From Cercospora beticola (lineage: Eukaryota > Ascomycota > Dothideomycetes > Mycosphaerellales > Mycosphaerellaceae), in assembly GCF_033473495.1 (NCBI RefSeq), contig NC_088942.1, positions 2,418,001 to 2,482,000 of the forward strand: DNA of 64,000 bases. The letters run 5' to 3'. Below are positions 1 through 11,592 of this stretch, piece after piece. The first letter of the stretch is position 1. Each line of letters begins with the position of its first letter. Made by a program: the position numbers and the translations under genes. The notes below the pieces were generated by a model that had not been told where the DNA came from, ran no database searches, and saw only the letters and a program-made list of their open reading frames with translations.

Positions 1-1458
<1,458 letters not shown>

Positions 1459-1839
1459 ATATAGACTTGTATGACAAAGCACTTCTTCTCCACAATTCAC
1501 ATGCATATCTCAGAGCCTCTTGTGAACCTGTACCGGGGAAAGATGCCATAGCCAAGCCTTTCCTGCTGTCCTCTCAATGCGGCAAATGGACATCCATCGG
1601 ATCGGACGCAGCCAAGACTCACAGACATCATTCCAACAAGACGATCCTTGATGCAGAGCAGTCTAGCCTTCCACGTTGCTGACAATGTGCATGACGGCTA
1701 TGCTTCCGAGACGCAAATTTTTTGATTTTTATTTTGCACATGCCATTTCAGGAAAAACCGGAGTTCACGGAAAACACGGTGTTTGAAGTCGTAACGAAGC
1801 TCATCGCGATTGCGGTCATTAAGATATGTTACAGATTGC
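1459..1839. other. Convergent 3' intergenic region
   Basis: Between two convergent stop codons. It should contain both 3' UTRs. Nothing else is recognisable. Confidence 0.5.
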
Positions 1840-2932
1840 CTAAGAGCCAGCTCCAGAGGACACCTGTGGCACGCTGCCAGCTCCCTTCTCGTCATCTTTG
1901 GCCAAGGCCACGTTATATTCAAGCTCCCATTCTGCCTGGGCATCACCTTTGCGAGGCTCAAACTTGACAACAAGCGAATCTTTGACAGCAAAGACGGAAT
2001 CGTCATCCAGATACTTTGATTCGGCATCGAAGATCTGGGTTGTGATTGGCTTGTGGCCCTCGTGTTGTACAATGTAGTGGATATGTGCCGGTCTGTATGG
2101 GTGGCGATCCATGAGCTGCAGGAGCTTGCCTGCAGGGCCATCGAAAGGTACCTGTTCGTTATTAGCTGAGCCGCGGGAAAGTCGTTTTTTTTTTTTTGAA
2201 ATGAGACTTACAGGATATGGGGTAGGTCGAAGGCAGTAAAAGGCATATTCGCCATTAGCGTTGGTATAAAATTTCCCTCGGAGATTGTGCTCCACTTGAT
2301 CTGGATCCTGCTGTTCGTATAGGCCTGCCTGTTGTTAGCATAGATGTTTGGTCGATGGACAAAGTGCAAGTACCATTTGTGCTGGCTTGCCACACATCGA
2401 CGGATGCATTCTGAATTGGCTTTCCGGTTTTCGCGTCGGTCACAACGCCATGAACATAGGCCACCTGGGCGTCTTTAGGAGTATTGAATGTGATTGTGCC
2501 TCCAAAGTCTCGGACTGGGTGGTCATGTCTGAAAAAGGGCCCAAGAATAGCAGAGGCAGTGGCGGCGTCATCGGCGGCCGCTGCCTTCCTTACCGTGATG
2601 TCGTCCACCAGTCTGTTCCTGATCAGTACTGAAAATCCAAGAAATTTGGCGGGCAGAACTCACGATTCAAGTCCAATCACGTCGCAAAGAAGCTGGCCTT
2701 CATTTCTCCTCTCATTACTCATTTGACCCGCCCAGTTGACGAGCTGCACGCCAGCCATCCATTCATCGACAGTAAGATCGACTTCTCTAGCAAAGTCGTG
2801 AATGTGGCGAATCAGTGGTCCAAGAACTTCTCGCAGACGAGCATCGGTCTTTGGCCCCATGGCCTTGATGATTTGTTCGGTCCATTCCTTATTGAGGCCG
2901 ACATCTTGCTTGTTTGTCCCGTTGGTCGCCAT
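1840..2932 (-). CDS. Intradiol ring-cleavage dioxygenase (catechol / hydroxyquinol 1,2-dioxygenase type)
   Basis: Four exons assembled by hand: 2932-2664, 2612-2374, 2324-2212 and 2151-1840, giving 933 nt and 310 aa. Donors are gtgagt, gtactt and gtaagt; each acceptor is cag. The N-terminal third (to about residue 100) is the dioxygenase N-terminal helical domain. The catalytic domain follows, with AILGPFFRHDHP, DVWQASTNG-LYEQQDP, the RPTPYP segment and HPYRPAHIHYIV. The Tyr/Tyr/His/His set of the non-haem Fe(III) site is present. Family chemistry is ortho cleavage of catechol to cis,cis-muconate, or of hydroxyquinol to maleylacetate. Given its neighbours I favour catechol. It is divergent from the salicylate hydroxylase-like gene with a 653 bp shared promoter. 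Confidence 0.9.
2185..2197. repeat. 13-bp T homopolymer inside a dioxygenase intron
   Basis: A run of 13 T on the + strand (A on the sense strand) just downstream of the third donor of the dioxygenase gene. It explains why the reading frame breaks here and is a likely indel-prone spot. Confidence 0.8.
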
Positions 2933-3585
2933 GTTTTTCAGTGTATTCTGTCTTGGAAGAGGAAATGTGATTCTCGTCAGACAGATACTGTAAGAGTGGA
3001 GAAGAGTGAGCAGAGGAAGGAGGAAGATTGGTGCAACAACAGTGGCATTAGAGCTCTCCCGACCTACCAGCTCCCAGGGTGGTCAGTGTTGGCTCATTCA
3101 GGCATCCAGCCGCAGTAAGAATCCGAGCTCCAGACAGGTTCCGAAACTCCTCAGCGGCTAGGCCCGCAGGTGGAAGAACCCCCTGCTCTTCGGATGCAGC
3201 AGAGGTTCTGTCGGACGCGGCGGTTATCAGCGGCCCGTCAACGACGTGCATCCCGCGAGCTGCGCGGAGGTTTGGGTCAGCAGCGCGAGGTGCTCGATCC
3301 GAGCACTTTTGCTTGGTCTCGCCCACGGCTACCGAACAACCAACGACACTGCAACCTTATCGCACGGCTCAGGCTTGATAGAGCTACGCTGGTTAGAGCT
3401 GTCATGATGGAAGAAGAAATGGTTATTAGATGTCTGCAGAGACCGTCAATGGACAATCATCATCCACACAAACAACACAAATCACAAACATCAAGAGCCT
3501 GAATTAGCACGAGCTTACAAGAAGACTTTCAAAGTCCTTCATCACATCAACTCTTACCATCGGATCAGAAGACAATCAACACATC
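2933..3585. promoter_or_regulatory. Shared divergent promoter of dioxygenase and monooxygenase genes
   Basis: A 653 bp gap between two divergent catabolic start codons; no gene seen. It holds a CCG-N9-CGG everted repeat at 3253-3267, inside an imperfect palindrome. This is the type of half-site pair that Zn2Cys6 dimers bind. That this cluster's regulator binds it is inference only. Confidence 0.4.
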
Positions 3586-4926
3586 ATGACTCAGCCGGGA
3601 TCAAACTGGAAGCCCTTCAACATTGCTGTTGTTGGTGGCGGTATTGGTGGTGTTGCAGTTTCCATCGCTCTTAGGAGAGCAGGCCACAACGTCACCATCT
3701 ATGAGCGAGCAGACTATGCGGGCGAGGTCGGTGCATCGATATCCTGCGCAGCAAATGGCATGAAATGGCTACGAGAGTGGGGTGTCGACATCGAGAAGGG
3801 CGACGGCGTCTATCTTCGCAAGCTCATCAACCGCGACTGGAAGACTGGTGAGCCCGTGAGCGTGTACGACCTTGGAGACTATGAAGAGAAGTGGGGCAAC
3901 CCATACTACATGTTCCACAGGCAAGACATGCACAAGATGCTCATGGACTGCGCTACGCAAGAGGAAGGCGCTGGCCAGCCAGTCAAGCTCGTTGTCAACC
4001 ACAAGTGTGTCGACCTCGACACCACAACAGGACGCATCACGTTCGGCAACGGAGTCGTTGCTGAGCATGACGTTGTCATCGGCGCTGATGGCATTGGCTC
4101 TCAAATTCGCAAACTCATCGGCATCCAAGTGGAAAAGCGCCCTGCCGACTCCAGCTGCCTCCACGCCAACGTCATGACCAAGGACGCCGTAGCACGAGGA
4201 TACGAAGACTACTCGAAGAACAGCGCCATCGAATACTGGGGCGGCCACCACAGCTGGAACAAGATCGTTCTCTCTCCCTGCAACAGCGGCAGCCTGCTCT
4301 CATACTACTGCTTCTTCCCACGCGAAAAGGGCGACTTCACGGAACAGAAATGGGACGCCGCGAGCACAGTCGACGAACTCCTCGCCCCATACCCAGACCT
4401 CGACACCGGCGTACGAAACCACCTCGCAATCGGCCAAGAAATTCGCCCCTGGAGACTCTGGGTCCACGAGCCATACTCCCACTGGCAAAAAGGCGTAGCC
4501 TGCATCATGGGCGACGCCGCCCATCCAATGATGCCCGACCAAAGCCAAGGAGCCTGCATGGCCCTCGAAGACTCCGCAGCCCTGGGTCTCGTCTTCCAAA
4601 AGGACTTCTTCCCCGGCAGCGTCGAAGAAGCCCTCCAACTCTACGAGCGTGTCCGCCACCCACGCGCCTCCAAAGTCCAAGCCGCATCTGCTCGTGCACG
4701 AGAGAACATTCACGAGCGTATTGGCTTCTCAGACAACACTGATAATCCACTCTACAAAGTCAAGGATGAGCAGAACAAGTTGACTATCACCGAGATGAAC
4801 AGCTATGATATGCGGGAGGATATCAAGACTAAGTGGCCACAACAATGGCCTCAGTCGCTGGGCGAGATTAGCAAGCCGAATGGGCTGGCACCGCAAACGA
4901 ATGGTGTTGCTGTTGCTGCCCACTAG
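3586..4926 (+). CDS. FAD-dependent aromatic monooxygenase, salicylate hydroxylase type
   Basis: Intronless, 446 aa, a single-component flavoprotein hydroxylase. Seen directly: the ADP-binding VVGGGIGGVA motif near residues 15-24 with a following acidic residue in the YERAD strand end, the mid-protein VIGADGIGSQIR (DG motif), and the C-terminal CIMGDAAHPMMPDQSQGA (GD motif that closes over FAD). Family members use NAD(P)H and O2. The salicylate hydroxylase branch decarboxylates and hydroxylates salicylate to catechol; related fungal enzymes make 2,3-dihydroxybenzoate or gentisate instead. Either of the first two products would feed the neighbouring decarboxylase and dioxygenase. The start at 3586 begins just before the FAD motif, as is usual. 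The exact substrate is inferred from context. Confidence 0.88.
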   Translation: MTQPGSNWKPFNIAVVGGGIGGVAVSIALRRAGHNVTIYERADYAGEVGASISCAANGMKWLREWGVDIEKGDGVYLRKLINRDWKTGEPVSVYDLGDYEEKWGNPYYMFHRQDMHKMLMDCATQEEGAGQPVKLVVNHKCVDLDTTTGRITFGNGVVAEHDVVIGADGIGSQIRKLIGIQVEKRPADSSCLHANVMTKDAVARGYEDYSKNSAIEYWGGHHSWNKIVLSPCNSGSLLSYYCFFPREKGDFTEQKWDAASTVDELLAPYPDLDTGVRNHLAIGQEIRPWRLWVHEPYSHWQKGVACIMGDAAHPMMPDQSQGACMALEDSAALGLVFQKDFFPGSVEEALQLYERVRHPRASKVQAASARARENIHERIGFSDNTDNPLYKVKDEQNKLTITEMNSYDMREDIKTKWPQQWPQSLGEISKPNGLAPQTNGVAVAAH

Positions 4927-5223
4927 AGAATGAGAAAATCGTACCTACTTCCATCGTGGCTGAGCGTTGAGCGCGATCTTGTTGGTTTTGTAAAAAGATA
5001 CCTTATATTCCATCATCATTTCTCCCAAAACTTCAATTCCTCTCCCGTTCTGCACTTTTGACTTTCGTTCTAATCGACTTTGCGAGCGAAAAGCTTTCTC
5101 GTCTTCAGTCTGTCTCATACACGATAAAACCGAAGTGAATGTCCAACATGTGCATGAACATGACAAGCATCATATCTCTGCGTAACTTCATTCGTGAAAG
5201 TCTTGAATCTTGCCATCATCATA

Positions 5224-7629
5224 TCATATCACCATGCCATCCATCGGCCACAGAGACTCCCAATCAATATACAGGTTATCGCTTAAGAGCGGGTCAGCTG
5301 TCCAGTTTCCATCTGTCTGCTCTGGGAACGAAGCTGAAAGGCTATCAAGACTGCTAGCATCGAAATCAAAACCCATCATTCCTTCCAAGCCGGCACTGCC
5401 GCCAGCACTGAGATCCATGTTGCTGGGTCCCGAAGATGGCGTTGTATATGTCGGCACCGCCGCTGTTCCATCATGGAAATCAGCAGTGAATAATTGACTG
5501 ACGTACTGATTGCTCTTCTTTCGACGTTCGCGACCCATTTGTTCTCGTCTAGCAGTGACGGCGTCATTGAAAGTGCTGAGAATCTCGTAGTAATGGCGTG
5601 CTTGCGGTGACACGATTGCCAGTCGTTCCAGAACTGCGATGGCATTCGCGAATGCCGTGTCAACCTCGGGGACAGGTTCTGATTGGGCAAACATGGAGAA
5701 GCCTAGAAGGAGTCCAGCTGCGAACATCCAGGCTTTCAGTAGACACATGTTGTTTGACAGAATGCTGGAGTTGATAGACATGTAGCCAGTCTTGGCCATG
5801 TACACGGCGCTGTCCAGGCAAGCTTGCGCCAGATCTGAGACTGCCGAGGACTGCTCCAGCTTGTCTACACTCGGTCGGCGTCGCCTGCGGATTTGTGTGA
5901 CCAAATGTGATATCAAGAAGGGCCGGGTGACGAGGATGATGGTGAAGTAGTATGAGCAGGCAACATGTGTAGAGCCGATGAACAGCTCACGATCAGCCGG
6001 TCCAAGAGTGCTCTCTTTCAAGCTGGCGAAGTGTCGAAGCTGGACCGGGACTGATTCGTTCCACTTTCGCAGACGTTGTAAGAAGGCGTCTGCTGTTTTC
6101 GAATCCATACTTTGCCCGCTGCCGAGCTGTTGTTCCAACTCGATGATGTGCGAGCAAATGCCAAAGACAGCTCTTGACGCGATCCAGCGCGGCTTGTCGA
6201 ATTCGCCAACTTCACCATCTCCGTCATAAGCCGAATCGTCCTCAGGTCGCATTGATGGAAGACCGCCGGGTCGTCCAAGAATTGAGGAAACGATCGTGTC
6301 GAGAATGAGCAGACTCTTCCAGGTTCGCCATCTCGTCAGACATTCGGACGTCGAGAGTCCTTTATACTGATCTTTCCTGTGCAACCCAAGAGCACATGCA
6401 GATTTCGAGGCTATGCCCAGGTACATGAACGCGGCGTTCCGATGGCAAGCGCCAAGCATGTAGAAGGCCATGAGGAGAAAAACTCGTACCATGTCCAGGC
6501 TAGGATCGCAAAGGAAGCCTTCGAAGGCATACTTTTGAGCGCAGCTGAATGATCGGGTGGCATTGTGCGAATCGAATGGGTTCTGCCCACGACATTGATG
6601 CCCGATGGCGAGCATCATATTCAGCATGGCCTGCTCAGCTCGAGATCTTTTGTCGTCCACTTCGATGAAGATGCTCGGACTCAGCGCGTTGTGCCGGTCT
6701 AGGAAGCCATGTATCTCTGCAACAGTGAACAGGTCTAGTATACCGCTTGACTGCGCGTAGGTCAGCTTTTTTGAAACAACGTAAAGAAATAGGACAATTA
6801 GCTTACAGCTTCGCGGTAGAGCTGCACCAGAGCGAATTTGTCGCCTCGAGACAAATCAGTCATCACTGGGCTTTCATCACGCGGCACTTCAATCTCCAGC
6901 ATGTTGTCCTTGAACTGATTCTCTGTGAATGCTGAAGGACCCATGTATTTCTTGAGAATCCGTCGCAGGAAGTGGAGGAAGGAAAGCGATGCATTTTCGC
7001 CGACGTATACTACAGAATATTAGCATGATATGTATGGGACCTGGACGTTGACAGGATAACTCACACTTCTCTCCTTTTGAGCTCAACAACATCCGACTTT
7101 GAGTCATCCGCGAAGCGTCTTTGCCTGGCTCCGGCGTGTTACTGGGTGAGGTATGAGTGCCAGTTCCAGTCTGTGCACGCGAAGTGGCCCCATTGGTCGC
7201 TTGCATGTTTGCAGTGGGAGCAACAGGTTCTGCCCCCCTTTTCGACCTGCCATGCTGAGCCGTCTGTGACCCTTCTTCCAGACGAGGATCATATCGCGGA
7301 GATGCATCCTCTACGCTAGGCGTTGGAAAGGGCGAAGTCTTCTGCCTTTTACGTGAGGATTCGAGGTAAACACAGGCATCGATCCGCTCTCGCTTCAGGC
7401 ATGGTCCACATGGAGTGGCAGCATCACATCGTATCTTGGATGCTTTGCAAGGGACGCAAGCACGTGCTGATCTCTGTCTGTAGACAATGGTCAGTCGCTG
7501 ATGTTAGGCTTCTCAGCACTGTGTAGGCATACCGATCCTGTGGCTTGACCTATGAGGCCATAATTAGCTGACATGCTGCAAGGGTGCAGAGAAGGAGCAA
7601 CATCGTTGACGCACCTTTGGTCGTGGCAT
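5224..7629 (-). CDS. Zn2Cys6 transcription factor with fungal-specific regulatory domain
   Basis: Five exons: 7629-7615, 7549-7533, 7477-7065, 7009-6807 and 6765-5224, totalling 2190 nt and 729 aa. The first two exons are only 15 and 17 nt. The binuclear zinc cluster spans Cys18 to Cys46 with spacing C-x2-C-x6-C-x5-C-x2-C-x8-C and is followed by a basic linker (SRKRQK). A Ser/Thr/Pro-rich linker leads to a long helical fungal_trans-type middle domain (roughly residues 240-620), seen in stretches such as RVFLLMAFYMLGACHRNAAF and ALGLHRKD. It would act in the nucleus as a dimer on CGG triplets. It lies inside the aromatic catabolic cluster and is divergent from the aldehyde dehydrogenase gene, so it is the natural candidate for pathway-specific activator. 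That role is inferred. Confidence 0.88.
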
Positions 7630-8322
7630 GGGAGACGAGATTTCGGATATGAGCGGCTTGGGGGTATCCGGTGAAATCGTCGGCTATGGACGTGAAGCAC
7701 ATATAAGGAGTGCGGTGCGACGTTGCACAATAATTATGGGGAACACGCTGCTTCGCTCAGAATCAACGCAGCGAGGCGGGCCTACTCTGCTTATGCTCTG
7801 GCTGCTTCCTCGACATGTGGGTTTTCGAGGCACCAAGGCCGTCGTAAGACTGAGATAAGGCAGCCAGCGCTTTCCAATGGAGCCGTAGTCGAGGCGATCC
7901 TCCTGGTGCTGATAGAGAAGCGCTGTTCTGGTGGTGCGTGGCAGAGGCGAGAAGTGGAGTTCTCGGACCGTGCACGAACTTGCTGACTCCGCACGACCGA
8001 GGGCTGACCAAATCCAAATCTCCAGCAAGCAAGCACCTCCTCCAAACCTTCCTGCGCACAGAGACACTTCTCCGCCCCCTCTGGACCATCACGTGCGTCT
8101 TGCCATACCCCGTACCCCGCCCAGCACTGGCAGTAGTCCATGATGAGCTGCGATGTAGCTCCTTCAGGCGCTTCGGGAGTGCCATGCGGTAACACTGGTT
8201 CGCGTGAAGCCACTGTTCATTGAAAGAATAAGTAGTAGCACAGGAAGTCACTTCTTTGCCTGGAGCTCACAAGTCTCTTCATATCAATACCAGTCGTGAC
8301 ACAAGCAGCAGAGAATCACAAC
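7630..8322. promoter_or_regulatory. Divergent promoter between regulator and aldehyde dehydrogenase
   Basis: A 693 bp gap with no convincing gene; open frames here overlap on both strands. A CCG-N10-CGG pair lies at 7668-7683, close to the regulator's own start, and could be an autoregulatory site. This is weak evidence because such triplets are common. Confidence 0.35.
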
Positions 8323-9847
8323 ATGGCCACTAACGCAGCGAACGGCAGCGCCTTCACCCCTCCAGGCCAAGACTGGACCGTGCCCCTGTGGCGAGATGGA
8401 CAACAAGTGCAAACGACCAACTCCTTCGATCTCGTAGCGCCAGCGACAGGCAATGTGCTGTACAAAGCCTCCTCCGCGTCTGTGGAAGACTGCAATGCCG
8501 CTGTCGCAGCCGCCGAGAAAGCTTTCCCAGCATGGAGCAAGACCAAGCCTGGTGTTCGCCGAGACTTGCTCCTCAAAGCTGCAGACGAGATGGTTCGCAG
8601 GAAAGATGAGCTCTGGCATTTTGCCAATCAAGAAGTAGCCTCGACCGATATGTACTTCGCCTTCGACTTTAACGATGCTCTGGAATCATTGAAGAGCTGC
8701 GCAGGTCTCATTGCAGCGGCTTCTGGACAGGGCTTCGTGCCCGACATGCTGGACGAGAACAGAAGCGCCATGGTGGTAAAAGAAGCCTACGGAGTGGTCG
8801 TGGCAATCGCCCCATGGAACTGTCCTTGCATTCTTGGGCTACGATCGTTCCTCGGTCCTTTGGCCAGTAAGTCGCAGTTACCTCAGCTCGAGAAACGCCA
8901 CCGCTAACAAGATAAAAGTGGGAAACACAGTCGTCGTGAAAGCCAGCGAAAAAGGCCCCGGATCAATGTGGGTACTTATGGACATCTTCCACAAGGTTGG
9001 CCTCCCAGCCGGCTGCCTCAACACCATCACCCACAGCCGCGAATCAGGACCCGAAATCATTAGCACCCTCGTCGCTCATCCCACAGTCCGGAAAATCAAC
9101 TTCACTGGCAGCACAGCCGTAGGCTCCATCGTCGCCAGCCTCGCAGGCAAGCACCTCAAACCCACCCTCATGGAATTGGGTGGTAAAGCTCCAGCCATCG
9201 TCTGCGAAGACGCTAACCTCCAAACCGCCGCAGTCCAATGCTGCGTCGGATCCTTCCTCTACTCTGGCCAAATCTGCATGGCCACCGAACGCATTCTCGT
9301 AAATGCCAAAGTCGCCGATGAATTCCGGCAAGTGCTCTCCGCGACGATTGATCAAATCTTTCCCGACCAGAATGGTCTCGTCCTAGTGGACAAAGCCCCT
9401 GTAGCACGCAACGCAGCTCTCCTGTCCGATGCCATCGCCAAAGGCGCTAAAGCACTATACGGCGACGTGAACGACAAACGAGCTCTTGCAACCGCCATGC
9501 GGCCCGTCATTATCGAGAATGTATCGAAGGATTCTGATCTCTACTATCAGGAATCTTTCGGACCGACTGTGAGTCTCTTCATCGTCGAGAACGACGAGGA
9601 AGCCATCCAGATCGCCAATGATACCGAATACGGACTCGCATCAGCAGTGTTTACGGAGAACTTGCAGAGAGGTTTGAGAATTGCGAGGCAGATTGAGACG
9701 GGAGCAGTACATATCAATTCGATGAGTGTACATGATGAGACGAGCTTACCACACGGCGGAGCGAAGAAGTCCGGGTTTGGAAGATTCAATGGCGAGGAAG
9801 GGCTGAAGGAGTGGGTACGGTTGAAGACAATCACTTGGGCTAATTGA
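8323..9847 (+). CDS. Aldehyde dehydrogenase, salicylaldehyde/vanillin dehydrogenase type
   Basis: Two exons, 8323-8866 and 8919-9847, giving 1473 nt and 490 aa, the usual length for the superfamily. The intron (gtaagt..aaag) splits an ATG codon; the spliced join reads LGPLA-MGNTVVVKASE. The ATG at 8323 is preferred over an in-frame GTG at 8296. Seen directly: AIAPWNCP near the NAD-binding cleft, the FTGSTAVGS Rossmann loop, the general base Glu267 in MELGGKAP, the nucleophile Cys301 in SGQICMATER and the ESFGPTVS motif. It oxidises an aldehyde to the acid with NAD(P)+. Next to a salicylate hydroxylase-like gene, an aromatic aldehyde substrate is likely but not proven. Its 3' end faces the epoxide hydrolase gene with only 89 bp between stops. 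Confidence 0.88.
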
Positions 9848-9936
9848 ACACAAACCGAAAAGCGTTTGAGAGCCACGTGCAAATTACTGTTTTCTGATGT
9901 GTCATCTCTGTATCTGATCTCCGTCGCTCATCCTCC

Positions 9937-11289
9937 TCAAAATCCCTTCTTTCCCTCCACCACACCTTCACAAGGCCCACCAGGCCCAAACAGCTTTCTC
10001 AAATCTCCAGCCAGCAGCTCCGGAACTTCGAAAGCAGCGAAATGCCCTCCGACATCAAAAGTGGTCTGCTGTACAATGGGGCCATTACTCCACGCCCAAG
10101 ATTTCGGCAATCTCGCAAGTTCTTGTGGGAAATAGGCCAGCGCAAGAGGGATATTGGGAATATACATGTTGACTACATCCATTCTGCTCACAGCACCTTC
10201 GCCAAAAGGATGCGCGGATTCATAGTAGATTCTTGTGCTGGCAGAAGGACCTTCGCGGGAGAATGCATAGATGGAAATCCAGGTGCAGACTTCGTCATCA
10301 GTCCAGGGATAGGAGTCTGTCCAGTCTGGCGGATATGTTAGTGCATGCTCTCGAAAATCGAGCAATACCAAGAGCATACCATGAAGCTTCTCATAAATCC
10401 AAGCTAGAAGCGCGACGGGAGAATCTGTCAAGCCGTAGCCCAGTGTCTGCGGCTTCGTGTCTTGCTCTTTAAGGTAGCCATCGCCTTCTGCAAAGTACTG
10501 CCAAAACGTCAGCAATGAGGCCTCTCGTGAAGCTCACTCGCGCAAGATCACCTTTTGTGTATGCGCCAAGTCCCCTCGAATTTGACTCGACAAAGTAATA
10601 CCTCCCATTGCCTGTACAAACGAAATCGGATTCTTCCACGGCTTGGGGAACTGGTGGACCGGGAAATTGGTATGCACAGCCTTGACACTCTCAGGAAACA
10701 ACTTCGACACCAACCGACATAAAAAGCCTCCCCAATCGCCGCCTTGCGAGACATAACCGCTCTCATAGCCACAAGCTTTCATCACTCCATGAAGCACCTC
10801 GGCATGCTGCTTGAGTCCGAAGCCCTTTCGTGAAGGATACTGAGACCATGCGTAGCCAGCCAGACTCGGGGCCACGACGTGAAAAGCGGGAGCATTGGGG
10901 TCTTTTGGATCTGTCAAGAGTGGGAGCAATTTCAGGGCTTCAAAATAAGAGCCCGGCCATCCGTGAATGAAGAGCAAAGGAATGGCATTCTCTCGTTTGG
11001 AACGTTGATGAATGAAATGGATCTCGAGCTCTTCGAAGTTGGGAACTTTGATGGGGACAGTATATTGTGGATAACTGTTGAGCTGCTTCTCTGCATTACG
11101 CCAGGAGAAATTCTGATGCCAATGGGTTGCAAGACGTTTGACATCTGCTAAGGGAGAACCCATGGACCAGGCGGCATCTTGGAGTTCGGTGGGAAATGTT
11201 GCATTGGCGAGCTTGGAGTTGAGGGTTTCGATCTTGGAGTCTGGGATGTTGATGGTGAAGGGCTGAGGCGTGCCTATGGTGATCGACAT
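9937..11289 (-). CDS. Epoxide hydrolase with N-terminal EHN domain (microsomal type)
   Basis: Three exons, 11289-10552, 10497-10380 and 10325-9937, giving 1245 nt and 414 aa. The EHN domain (about residues 5-110) precedes an alpha/beta-hydrolase core. Seen directly: the oxyanion motif HGWPG at 109-113, the nucleophile Asp185 in QGGDWGG, and the catalytic His380 in GGHFAAFE. The family opens epoxides to vicinal diols through an ester intermediate on the Asp. No N-terminal membrane anchor is visible, so the protein is probably soluble. It is the last gene of the catabolic cluster; arene or styrene-type epoxides would fit, but the substrate is unknown. It is divergent from the fimbrin gene, so its membership in the cluster is less certain than that of the others. 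Confidence 0.88.
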
Positions 11290-11592
11290 ATTGGTCTAGG
11301 TTGTCCTTGTATGTAAGAGAAGTGTTGATGTTGCCATCGGAGATACTGCGGCGCTGGGAGAGGCGGGTCTTGGCGGTGACGTGGGGAAGGAGTAGCTGCG
11401 GTGGAAGGCGAGGTGGGCTGTGTGCCTGCTTGTCCGTCTCACAACACACGCCAGCTGCGTATTCGCCCATTGCGCGTCGTCAGGCGGCAACTTTTCTGCC
11501 CGATCTTCCCACTACTACATAAACCGCCCTCCTGCCGCTGACCCTCTTCCAACAACCTCCGCTCCACCCACCCCTCCCCCACCTCGCCCGCC
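11290..11592. promoter_or_regulatory. Divergent promoter epoxide hydrolase / fimbrin
   Basis: A 303 bp gap. The last 60 bp before the fimbrin ATG are strongly C/T-rich (about 11533-11592), a common fungal leader feature. No gene seen. Confidence 0.5.

Noticed and set aside
8296..8322. In-frame GTG start 27 nt upstream of the aldehyde dehydrogenase ATG
   Set aside because: GTG is not a normal nuclear fungal start; the ATG at 8323 gives a standard-length protein.
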